The position numbers and the translations under genes were made by a program. From assembly GCA_021234155.1 (NCBI GenBank), contig JAJEKV010000026.1, forward strand, positions 2,916,001 through 2,980,000: DNA of 64,000 bases. Direction: 5' to 3'. Source of the stretch: Isoetes taiwanensis. Lineage: Eukaryota > Streptophyta > Lycopodiopsida > Isoetales > Isoetaceae. The stretch's first letter is position 1, and each line of letters opens with the position of its first letter. The notes below the pieces were generated by a model. It made no database searches, was not told the DNA's origin, and was given only the letters and a program-made list of their open reading frames with translations. Positions 44,555-54,341 of this stretch are shown piece by piece.

Positions 44555-46125
44555 AAACAGAGTTGGCAAGAAATGAAAACTGCCTTTCTGTCTCATTACG
44601 GCACCACGGACAATGATCAGTTACTCCTCAAGCAACTCAATGACCTTCAACAAGAGCCCACGGAGTCCGCCAGGGATTTTGCGGACCGTCTTCACATTCT
44701 CGTCAGCAAACTACAGGAGTACCCCACGCAAAGCCAGATCCTCGTCTGGTTTCTGCAGGGCCTACCTCCTGCCATTCGACTCATGACAGAATACCTGCGT
44801 CCGAAGTCTCTGGAGCAGGCCATTGAACTGGTCAATCACTCGGTCAATGTTTCTTCTAGGGGTGTTGCTCTGCAGGAACTCCCGTTCATGCCCCCCGTCA
44901 TGGTTCCTCAGAACTCTGTTCAACCTCAGCAAGCAAATCCACAACGCGCTCACATCTGGTGTACTATTTGCAAATATCAAGGTCATTTGGCAAATGAATG
45001 CAACGCCTCCAATGGACCTCCTCATTGTAAACGATGCAATATATGCAATCACGCCACGGAAGAATGCACGCGATCTCATCCTACACCTTTTCGTAATAAA
45101 ATGGTCTTTCAAGTCCAGACCACCCCTCAACAACCGCCGTCATATCAGCCTCAGCAATATCCCACTCAACAACAGCCGCAGTATCAACAACAGCAGCAAT
45201 CTCAGCAGCCACGGGGACAAGGCAACCGTCCTCCCTTTGATCCTTCAAAAGCTCAATGTTATCACTGTCATGAATGGGGTCACACCACCACGGCGTGTCC
45301 TCAACTTCCTCAAGTTCAAGTCCAACTCCAGGTTCAACTCAACCTGCTTCTGTCCGCCTCACAGCCTACCAACTGTGGGTAGCAAATGGCAAACAAGGCC
45401 CCCGTCCTGTTTTGAGGAAGCCTCCACTGCCGCCTCAACAACAGAGACCTCAGCAGGCCGCCTCTACATCCAATCCTATGGATCAACAAGCTCAAGAAGA
45501 AATTTATCAGGCCCTTAACCCTCCTGTTCAGCAGTCTAATTGGGTTGGTCTAGTTGCGCATCACACTCGGGCTTCACGCCCTTTGACTATCATTCCTCAT
45601 GACACGCAACCCGCCTTTGCTGTGGAAACCATTCCTCATGACGATGACAAAAAAGTTCACTTTGCACCAGATCTTGACAAACTCATGCCTCACGTCATGC
45701 CTAAGGTGAGACAAAGCATTCTGAAGCTCATGCAGGCTGCGGAAGGTCGCACGTTGGCAAATGTTCATGCCACTACCCGAGCTCAGCAGCGTCAGGCCGA
45801 GCCGTCATCATCCCATGGTGCCCGCTCTCACACGTATCCAAATATTGCTGCTGAGGTCGAGCTTCTCAAAGAAGTTTCTGCTTCTTTACCACAGTCCCCA
45901 GCTCCATTGGACCCTGCGGACCCCTTTTCACATATTCCTTTGGAACTTCAGGAAGAACTCGCTAAGATCAAGATTCCTTTGAGCCTGGCCACCATTTTGA
46001 AACTCTGTCCGGCTCTCAAAGATCAGTTACCTCTTCCCACGGTTCTGGTTGGAGCTGTTGCAACTTCAAACACCCACGGTGCATGCCACGGTGGGCAATC
46101 AGCAAGTCAATCATGTCCAAATTGA
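44555..46125 (+). pseudogene. Outer element gag, C-terminal part with three zinc knuckles
   Basis: Gag resumes after the nested element and runs to 45,382. It has a retrotransposon-gag core (LLLKQLNDLQQEPTESARDF, LVWFLQGLPPAIRLM) and two zinc knuckles (CTICKYQGHLANEC and CKRCNICNHATEEC). A Gln/Pro-rich stretch and a third knuckle, CYHCHEWGHTTTAC, follow. All three fit CX2CX4HX4C. A frameshift near 45,320-45,380 moves the reading to a second frame, to 46,125 (Pro/Gln-rich linker, then an Asp-rich region HDDDKKVHFAPDLDKL). Confidence 0.8.
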
Positions 46126-46573
46126 TGGTGGTAGTGCCGTCAATCTCATTACTGATAAACTTCAGAAGCAACTGGGCATCAAACAATTGTACCGTGCCCC
46201 TTATGACATCAAGTTGGCCAATGGCCATATCACGCGACCTCAAGGCATCACTCCTCTTCTCCATATCAGCATTGGTGACCTCAAAGTCCCTTTGGAATTT
46301 GGAGTTTGGAAAGCCGGAGAGGATCCTGGTGATTATGAGATGCTGGTTGGACGCCCTTTTCTCCGCCAGGCTAAGAGTATTCATTACTGGGCCACGGACC
46401 AACTTGTTATCACTGATGGCCATCTCAATGCTACAATGGATCTGGAAACTGGCCAATTGATCTCTGTCGAGAATGCTGAACCTTCTATCTCCGACACTGA
46501 CTCTGAAGAAGCCCAAAATATTTATCATGTTCAAAGCTCCTCCAGCGGGTCTACCTCTCTCCTCTTACCCTGA
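46049..46573 (+). CDS. Outer element aspartic protease region
   Basis: A frame overlapping the gag end encodes a retropepsin-like domain: HVQIDGGSAVNLIT carries the catalytic Asp as DGG, a variant common in plant gypsy elements, followed by ITPLLHISIGDLKVP and EMLVGRPFLRQ. The domain processes the Gag-Pol polyprotein. It is continuous for 174 codons, but separated from gag and RT by frame changes. Confidence 0.75.
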   Translation: MELLQLQTPTVHATVGNQQVNHVQIDGGSAVNLITDKLQKQLGIKQLYRAPYDIKLANGHITRPQGITPLLHISIGDLKVPLEFGVWKAGEDPGDYEMLVGRPFLRQAKSIHYWATDQLVITDGHLNATMDLETGQLISVENAEPSISDTDSEEAQNIYHVQSSSSGSTSLLLP

Positions 46574-46921
46574 GTATGCTGATCCCTGGGGTGACATGAC
46601 GCTCGATCAGGACCAGGCCGTGGCGGCTCTCTTGGACCCTTACCTGGCTTCCTGCAATCGCATTCAACGTCTTGATCATTTTTCTGATCCACTTCCTCAG
46701 AGACAGTTGATGTTCATGCTGTCATGAAGCAACCCTTGCTTGATGACACTCAGCAGCCTCTTTTCTTCACCACGCAAAATGCTGCTCCTCCCGTCATGCT
46801 TCAGCCTCCTGCTCATCAAGTTCAGGACACGAAGGTTGTTCCTCACATTCAAACTCCCGACGTGGAAATCGTGGACATTGGTAACAAGCTGCTCACCTCC
46901 CGTCTACCTATAAAGCACGCG

Positions 46922-48555
46922 CTGTGACGCTGTTCAAGAAATTCAAACATATTTTTGCTTGGAGCTACAAAGACCTTCGAGGTATCAAAAAAGAATTGGG
47001 GGAACTCACCATTCCTACCAAACCTGATGCACGCCCAATCTAGCAACGACAGTACAGGCTCAACCCAAATTACCGTGACCGCGTCAAGGCTGAAATTGAC
47101 AAACTCTTGGCTGCTGGCTTGATTTATGAGGTCAAACATTCTGAATGGGTGAGCCCCATCGTCATTGCTCTCAAACACAATGGTAAGATCCGCGTTTGCG
47201 TGGATTACAGAAAACTCAATCAAGCCACGGAGCGTGATCACTTTCCGCTTCCCTTCACTGACCAGGTTCTTGAAGAAGTTGCTGGTCATGAGATGTACTC
47301 TTTCATGGATGGTTTTTCTGGGTACAATCAAATTTCTATCAAGCCAGAAGATCAACTCAAAACTACCTTCACCACCCCGTGGGGCACTTTTGCCTACAAG
47401 GTGGTCCCTTTTGGTTTGTCAAACTCTCCTTCAACTTTTCAGCGCATCATGCTCTCCGTCTTTCAAGACTTCATGAAGGATAAACCTTTTCTTCAGATCT
47501 TTCAAGATGATTTTTCTGCCTATAGCTCTGTGGATGATCACTTGGACAAATTGGAGCTAGTCTTTCAGAAATGTGATGAATCTGACATCAGTCTCAATCC
47601 TGAGAAGTGCACTTTCTGCGTCACCTCAGGCGTTCTGTTGGGTCATGTAGTCAGTAAAGAAGGCATCACCACAGATCCCGCTAAAATCAGTTGTGTACTG
47701 AAAGCTCAAGCACCGTCTAATATCAAGGAGACGCGCTCTTTCCTGGGTAAGGTCAATTACTATTCCACCTTCATTCCTGGACTAGCAGCTATTGCTGACC
47801 CCATTCATAAACTCACGGGTGATGAATCCACTTGGGCTTGGAATTCCCAAGCGGACGCTGCTTTTCAGAAGTTGAAGCTGTTACTTACTCAGGCCCCGGT
47901 CCTTGTTCCTCCTCAATGGGACAAGCCTTTCCATGTTCATGTTAATGTCTCTGCTTTTGCCATTGGTGCTGTTCTTTCTCAGGCCTATGATGAAACCACG
48001 GATAAACCAATCCGCTATGCCAGCCGGAAACTCAATCCTGCTGAGCGCAACTATTCTGCCACGGAACGGGAAGCTTTGGGTCTAGTTTTCTGTGTCCAAT
48101 GTTTCCGACATTATTTGTTGGGAAGCCAGATCAAGTTCTTTGTTGATCATCAAGCTCTTCTTTATTTGATCAACAAAGCCACGCCCACGGGACGAATTGC
48201 TCGTTGGGTACTTCTTTTGCAAGAATTCGCTCCCTTCGAAATTGTTCATAAGGCAGGCAAGTCTCATGTGGTGCCTGATTATCTTTCACGCATCCACACG
48301 GATGATTCATCCACGGGTGTTTCTGACGCCCAGATGCTCAATTATTCCTGGTCACGGCCACGCCCCATTGGTTTCACAACTTTCAGCAATATCTTCTCAC
48401 TGGTGCTCTTCCTCCAGAAGATCCGATGCTCTCTCCCGAAAAGGTTCGCTCCTGCCGTCGTCAATTCCTCCGAGAGGTCCGTGCACTATGGTTGCAGGTC
48501 ATCTCTACAAAGGCGGCAAAGACATGGTCCTCCGACGTTGTGTCCTCCCTCATGA
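46922..48555 (+). pseudogene. Outer element reverse transcriptase and RNase H
   Basis: The frame starts as FKKFKHIFAWSYKDLRG, meets a TAG after KPDARPI (about 47,041-47,043), then runs open from 47,107. RT blocks: VCVDYRKLNQATERD, YSFMDGFSGYNQISIKP, VVPFGLSNSPSTF and the catalytic FQDDFSAYS, followed by LGHVVSKEGI and FLGKVNYY. RNase H has YSATEREALGLVF and FFVDHQALLYLI, but its first catalytic site reads HVNVSAFAIG where D-A-S is usual, so an Asp is replaced by Asn. The open frame leaves coding near 48,380 by a frameshift. One nonsense codon, one frameshift and the RNase H change suggest an inactive copy. Confidence 0.85.
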
Positions 48556-48556
48556 A

Positions 48557-49684
48557 GTGCCCGATATTGTTCGATAGGCTCACGACGGGCTTGGTGGTGG
48601 TCATTTTAGTGGTGACGCCACGGCACGCAAAATTATTTTAGCAGGATACTTCTGGCCCACGCTTTTCAAAGATGCCCACGCTTATGCTCGCACGTGTGAT
48701 GTCTGTCAGCGTGTGGGAAAGCCCACGGCCCGTGATGCTCTTCCTTTGACGCCGGTCGCCACGCCACACCCCTTCAGCAAATGGGGAATGGATTTTGTGG
48801 GGCCCATGGACCCACCGGCGCGGCACACCCGTGCCCGCTACATTCTGGTCATCACGGATTATGCTACCAAATGGGCAGAAGCTTGTGCACTTCCTGACAA
48901 CACCGCTGCCAGCACTGCCAAGGTTCTCTACACGCACATCATCACGCGTTTTGGTTGTCCCACGGAACTTGTTAGTGATCGTGGTGTGCATTTTGTCAAC
49001 CAGACCATTAAGGAGCCGACGGATTATCTTCACATCCAACACCGGAAGAGTACACCCTATTATCCTCAAGGAAATGGCTTGGCTGAAAGTACCAACAAAA
49101 CACTCATCACAGTTCTCAAGAAAATTTGTGACGGTTCACGAACAGATTGGCAGGAAAAATTGCCTACTGTTCTTTGGACTTACAACACTAGTTTCAAAAT
49201 TGCTACGGGTCACACTCCTTTCAAACTCGTTTATGGTCAAGAAGCTCTCATGCCCTTTGAATATATTCTTCCGACTCTCCGTTTCCAACTGGCTACAGCA
49301 CATAATCCACCTGCTGCACTCAAGGAAAGGGTTTATCAATTGGAACAGTTGGATGAACTTCGGCGTGATGCTTACTTTCGTGTTCTTCATGGCCAACAAT
49401 TGCAGAAATCATTGCATGACAAACGACTCAAGACAAAAACATTCAAAGAAGGCGATTTGGTTCTTCCTTATGATTCACGTTACAAAAAATTTCCGGGCAA
49501 GTTAAAGTTTCGATGGCTTGGTCCTTATCAAATTGTTCAAGTGGTCCAACCCAGCGTTTTCAAGCTGGCCGAATTAGATGGCACTCCATTACCTACATTG
49601 GTTAATGGCTTTTGCCTCAAACAATTTCATACAACCGACAGTGCAAATCATTCACCAGATGCGCCCGCATACCACACAACCTGA
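48557..49684 (+). pseudogene. Outer element integrase
   Basis: After a TAG near 48,575 the frame gives an HHCC zinc region (AHDGLGGGHFSGDATAR, CDVCQRVGK). The catalytic core has WGMDFVGPMD, LVSDRGVHF and YYPQGNGLAESTNK (D, D, E). The C-terminal domain KTKTFKEGDLVLPYDSRY and KLKFRWLGPYQIVQV ends at 49,684. No chromodomain follows. The 323-codon block from 48,713 is uninterrupted. Confidence 0.88.
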
Positions 49685-50975
49685 AATGATAGTGACTAAA
49701 AGGCGGCATATTTATATTATAGAGGTGAAATTTTTACAAAATGTGAGCAGAGCCCATCTATTTCCGCTATGGGCAGAGCCCTATTTACAAAAACGGGCTG
49801 AGAGCCCTATCTACTAAGTCCTAAGGCGACATCCCTCTACTCCGGGTTTGGAGCAGAGGTGATACGCAGGATGTGGTAGTAATTACGCTTTCGGGGTCCC
49901 AAAATAAGCAGTGCGAAATCACCTCCATCCCGTTGGTATGGGGATCGGGGATGCTCGCCATCCCAAGCACACCACCGTCCATGGCAATGCCCGCGGTTGT
50001 GGCACCGCCAGAGATCCAGCGATCCATCTTACAAGTTACCCACTCGAGGCGGTTTGATGGCATAGTGCACTTGTCGTGCGATCCGGCCGTGAACATCGCG
50101 GCGCCATCGGTGTCTCGGCCCTCACCCACTGTTAGTCTTATATAGCCACGCGAGGACCTCCACAATCGGCGTGGACCAATCAGAAAAATTAAGCCAGCGT
50201 GTTGCAATGCAAGGCTCTTTCTAATTCGAGAATCTTTTCTCCGCGCCGCATATCTAGCCATGGTACCTTCGACACCTTCGTTTTTAATGATATCCCACCG
50301 ATGCCATTCCTTCTTTTTCCATGCCGTCGCACATTAATATCGTCCTTTAAGCCCGGTTGTCACATCCAGATCATTCCCTTACGTCTCATCTCCGTAGTTC
50401 ATTGCTTCTCCCTTTACCGTTTGGGGACTTAGCCAAAATTTTGCTTCTCAATGGCCTCCTTAAAATCACATAGCCACCTGGCCTCATCAGCGGTACTGTT
50501 CATACTCATCCTGCCCTTAAGCCAACACTTGGCCCTAAAACCTTTTAAGCCTCTACGTGTTTTTCGTCTTCGGCTCTCAAAGCTCTCCGAGTCTTCTCAA
50601 GATCATCCTTCAGGTTCCTCTCCGGCGCTCTTAGCCATGGTTCACGCACCCAAATTTCCGACCCTTCAAGCCCGACTCCACGGGATCGGCTCTTTTGGGT
50701 CTATGTCTTTCTTGGCGCCCACCTTTGGGGAAAGCCCTCGTTGGCCAGAGTCGGAAGTCAGCGGGCATACAAGCTTTATCAATTCTCACTCATGGACCTT
50801 CCGGCACAAATCCGGACCAATTGAAGCGGTTTGTTGCTAATATTGTCAACGGCCGAAGGATATGCTCACGATTGGTCGATGGCACCCGCGATGTTGCTTA
50901 CTCATTACGATTTCTGAGGTATTCCATATTCCTTTGCAAACACCTTCTTTATCTTGGGCGCTTTACAGGACATAG

Positions 50976-53169
50976 ATGTCCGAGTTTGGCTGCTTGTTTC
51001 AATATCAAGCGAACCTGCATCGCCTCACAAATATTGCAAGGCCCCATGACACTTTTGTCAAGTTTCTATGGCGCAAATTCCTTGGGTATTCTATCAAGAA
51101 CACCCATATCAATAAACCCTTCTACAATGTGGTTATCACGGCTGTCTCCTCCACTCACTTTCTTGATTGGCCACAAATGTTGTTTTACAGACTCCTACAA
51201 GAAGTAGATCGCCTTAGGGCTAACCCCTCCTCTGTCTCAGAAGTTTCGGTGGGTGGCCATCTTCAAGCTCTTATTCGTCATTATCTTCCTGTTTCTGTGT
51301 CCCCTTCCATTTCTCATGCCTCCACTCAGCACTCTCTCCATTCACTTCCTCAAAACCAACAGGCTGCACCTTCACGCCAGACTTCTCCTGGTCAGGTTCA
51401 ACAAAACCACACGCATGTCACTGTTTCCTCTTCTTCCTCTGAAGCCACGCCCTCTCCTTCTTGTCATGTTTCTCAGACGTCCCAAACACGGCCACCACAG
51501 GGCCCTCCACCTCCACATCCTCGCCAGGGTAAAAGCATGTTAGGGTGTCCCTTAAAAAGTATTATTTAGTGACCAAAAAAGTACCTAAAAAGGTAGCCAA
51601 GACTGGGTACTGGGTACCTATGTAATATCGCAGTAAAAGGTATGTTTTAGAACTTTTATATATATTTTGGTCTCTGATAGCATTATCTTTATCTTAACTT
51701 TGTATATTAACACATCCTTGACTTTTATTTTGGATTTTTGTATTAGTTTTAATAAAAAGAAAAATGAGAAAGTACCCAGTTCTGAAGTACCTAGTGTATG
51801 TACTTTTGCAGGTTCCAAAAGTGGTACACCCTAACATGCTTTTACCCGCCAGCTCCTGTATCAATATCAGCAGGATGTTCAAGCTGCTGCCCTCAAGTTA
51901 CAAGAATCCCAGGACGCTCCCATGAATGGTGTTCAGGCGTCCCTAGAGGCCTCAGATGCGGTTCACGGCGACCTTCAAGCTGCTACCACGCATGTTCACA
52001 CTCTGGAGACACAGCTTCAAGAAAAGCACGAGGCATTTTTACGGACCCGTGAGGATCTCAAGACTGCCCATGATCAGAATAGCCTGCTTGCTGATCAGCA
52101 GGCTCAGTTACAAACCACCATTCAGGAATTGTTGGAGCAGAACAAGACCAAGGACACCCTCCTGAGTGACAAGGAGAAAGACATCGCTAAGCTCGACACC
52201 TTGTATGCAAAACTTTCTCAGACTTACCGCACTCAAGTTCATGATCTGACCGAGCGTGATGCTCGCCTCACCTCATTAGAAGCTCAGCTTTCCACGCTGA
52301 CCAATCAATTGACGTCTCTCCAGGATCAGCTTACGGAGGCTCAGAAACAGAGAATTGTTGATGACGCCGAGATTGCCACACTGCACCTCAACACTCCTGG
52401 GCCATCCTCTTCACATGCCACGCTTCCTCAAAAACGGGTCCGTGATCAGTCACGTCTTCTGTTAGAAAAGGACAACCGGATCCGCGATCTTGAAAATCAG
52501 CTCCAGCAAGCTGTCCAATCTGCCGAAGAGGCCCAAACCAAGCAAGAAGGCTACCTTAGCATCGCCAACAATATGCCCGTTGACTTTGCTATTCCTTCCA
52601 GTTATCTTGATTATGTGGTTGCCCATCGGCACCTCTTTCTTCTAAAGTGGTATGCGGTTGATGGTCCAGTTGAGCCAATCTTTTACTGCAACCCGAATGC
52701 CAGTGTCAGTGCCTTCGGTCTCCAGACCTGCCTTCTCATGGAGTGCCAGTTCGTTCCTTCCGATGCCCATGCTGCCTTGGAAGATATGGTGCGCTCTCAT
52801 TTCCTCATTGATGCCGATCCTGCCCTTGGACTCAACACTCCTGACGCTCTTCAAACACGACAGGACCTCATTGGCACTTACCATAATGGTGCCCGTCCTC
52901 ATTCCCATGAGGATCATTTTCAAACTGCTGGCTTCCCACCCTCAGAATCACTTCCTCCATTTCTTCAACCTGAGTGTCATATGGTGGGGGGGAGTGTTAG
53001 TCCTGTGCCTCCTGGTACAGGACTATTCATGCATACGACGGACCAAGTCAAGTCCAAGGATCCACAGCCGGGCACGGGTCAGCCGTCAAAAGCCCAGCAA
53101 AAGACCAAGCAGCAGACCACGCAGTCAAAGCCTGCGTCGGGTACCAAGAGGCGGCGCTCAGACAAGTGA
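50976..53169 (+). pseudogene. Outer element post-pol ORF (coiled-coil protein), interrupted by a TIR element
   Basis: Two open blocks (50,976-51,526 and 51,852-53,169) share a frame once the TIR element is discounted. The first has WRKFLGYSIKNTHINKPFYN and ends in a Ser/Pro-rich stretch. The second is a long coiled coil (LETQLQEKHEAFLRTREDL, LSDKEKDIAKLDTLYAKL), then a folded-looking region (FLLKWYAVDGPVEPIFY). It reads through the polypurine tract into the 3' LTR, ending GTKRRRSDK, a nuclear-localisation-like tail encoded by the LTR itself. Upstream (50,451-50,970) several frames look coding with shifts, so the protein may start near 50,450. Its role is unknown; extra 3' ORFs are known in Tat/Athila-type elements. 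Confidence 0.7.
51527..51847. mobile_element. Small TIR element (MITE), copy B, inside outer element ORF
   Basis: 321 bp, ends GGGTAAAAGCATGTTAGGG and its exact complement, flanked by GCCA (51,523-51,526 and 51,848-51,851). Internal GGTACTGGGTACC-like motifs recur near both ends. Removing it restores the reading frame of the host ORF. Confidence 0.92.
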
Positions 53170-53580
53170 CGGCCCGTCACCGCCTGCGTCAGCGTCAGCG
53201 TGATTTCAGGCACTTCAAGAGGCACCGCCAGCATTCCTGCAAATCAGGCCTCCTTCCAGGAGTCGGCACCGAAATCAGTCAGAGTGTCTATATTGGGCCA
53301 AAGGCCATTGTACTATATATATGAGTAGAGCTAGCGCTCTAGTTTTTAGATGAGTTTTGAGTCCTGTCTCACTTCAGTTTTCTCTCGATTGCGAGAGCTC
53401 ATGTATCTTCATTGACATCAAGAAGTATTGTGATCATATTGTTCTCTTTCTGTTTTCTGTTCTCTTTTCCTGATCTGTTTTGCAAATCCCCGTGACATAG
53501 CTCCCCGGATTCTCCTGTTAGATCCAAGGGTCCTCACAGAGGGCTGTCTTGCAGGAGTTCCCGAACCCAGACTCCAAACA
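52995..53580 (+). repeat. 3' LTR of outer element
   Basis: 586 bp, TGTTAGTCC to CCAAACA, preceded by a GGTGGGGGGGAG-like polypurine tract and followed by the TGGAA target duplication. Confidence 0.92.
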
Positions 53581-53585
53581 TGGAA

Positions 53586-54172
53586 ATGGATTGAAAAAGT
53601 CCCCCCTACAAGTCACTCAGGCACATTGTATGGCACCTAAAGGTGAATCCCCTTGGGGGAAATCTGATGTTTGATGAAGCTCAAATACATAATGATGCAA
53701 ATTCAGATCTACCCATTTGAAGAAGAAACCCAAATTGTCCACCTTCAAAGCAGTATTTTTGGGTTGCCCCTAGGGGGGCAAACCCTTGTTTATGTGGGTT
53801 TTTGGCATATCCTAGGTATATGCTAGAATATTCCTAGGATATGCTGGTGACTGCTCCAAACCTCCTATTTCCTGTTAAACTCTCGGTCAGCTGGTAAAGA
53901 ACTCCACGTCTCATTTCTTGAAGCCAACCGGGTAACTGGCAAGGCAGGGTCGGCGCTTCAATCCAATGAAGATTAAGAAGACTCTTGGTTCGAAAATGGT
54001 TAGTTAAGAACCGACCTGCTTAGTTAAGAACCGACCTGGTATAAGCTGGAAACGATGATGTTGGAGCGGTCTCATCTACTATAAGGTTACTTCCTTTACC
54101 TTTAGATAAATTATCTCAGTTATGCCGTCCTTAATAGGTTGAATCACAGTACATTTTGCATGATTGAATCAG
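53586..54172. other. Non-coding flank between outer element and TRAPPC4 exon
   Basis: No ORF is supported. A short duplication (TTAGTTAAGAACCGACCTG, twice) lies at about 54,000-54,040. Confidence 0.4.
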
Positions 54173-54341
54173 GATTATGGATCAGCAGGCAGGCTCCACA
54201 CAAATGACAGCCTTAGGCTAGCAAGTTTATGGCATTCGATGCATGCTATTTCGCAGCAGTTGTCCCCAACACCTGGCTGCACCGGCATTGAACTTCTAGA
54301 GGCGGATACGTTTGATCTTCATTGCTTCCAGTCTCTTACAG
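54173..54341 (+). pseudogene. TRAPPC4: TRAPPC4/Trs23 exon, isolated
   Basis: A 169-bp exon with an AG acceptor (GAATCAG) and a GT donor encodes [20 protein letters not shown], then [20 protein letters not shown] and [11 protein letters not shown]. This is the conserved central part of plant TRAPPC4 (yeast Trs23), a longin-fold subunit of the TRAPP tethering complex in ER-Golgi traffic. No exon for the N-terminal longin strand (about 20 residues ending near FYK) is seen upstream; the outer LTR element begins 0.6 kb away. A later acceptor near 54,507 (GTCAG then GTGTAAAAAATTTTG) gives a weak echo of the next exon (GTKFF) but stops at once. So this is probably an orphan exon or a decayed copy; the exon itself is intact. 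Confidence 0.8.

Larger units (their letters stand above)
30502..53580 (+). mobile_element. Outer Ty3/gypsy LTR retrotransposon, split by a nested element
   Basis: Two LTRs (30,502-31,098 and 52,995-53,580) begin TGTTAGTCC and end CCAAACA, flanked by TGGAA on both sides (30,497-30,501 and 53,581-53,585). The primer-binding site after the 5' LTR (TGTCGCCGCTGCCGGG at 31,100) is close to the tRNA-Asp type. A G-rich polypurine tract precedes the 3' LTR (52,983-52,994). Order: gag, protease, RT-RNase H, integrase, then a long extra ORF after pol. There is no chromodomain. The extra ORF, the PBS and the RT style (GHEMYSFMDGFSGYNQI) suggest the Tat/Athila side of the family. A 13-kb chromovirus lies in gag and a 321-bp TIR element in the extra ORF. 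Confidence 0.9.

Noticed and set aside
53870-53965. tRNA-like stretch (GGTCAGCTGGTAAAGAACTC)
   Set aside because: The remaining arms and a T-loop GGTTCGANTCC could not be found.
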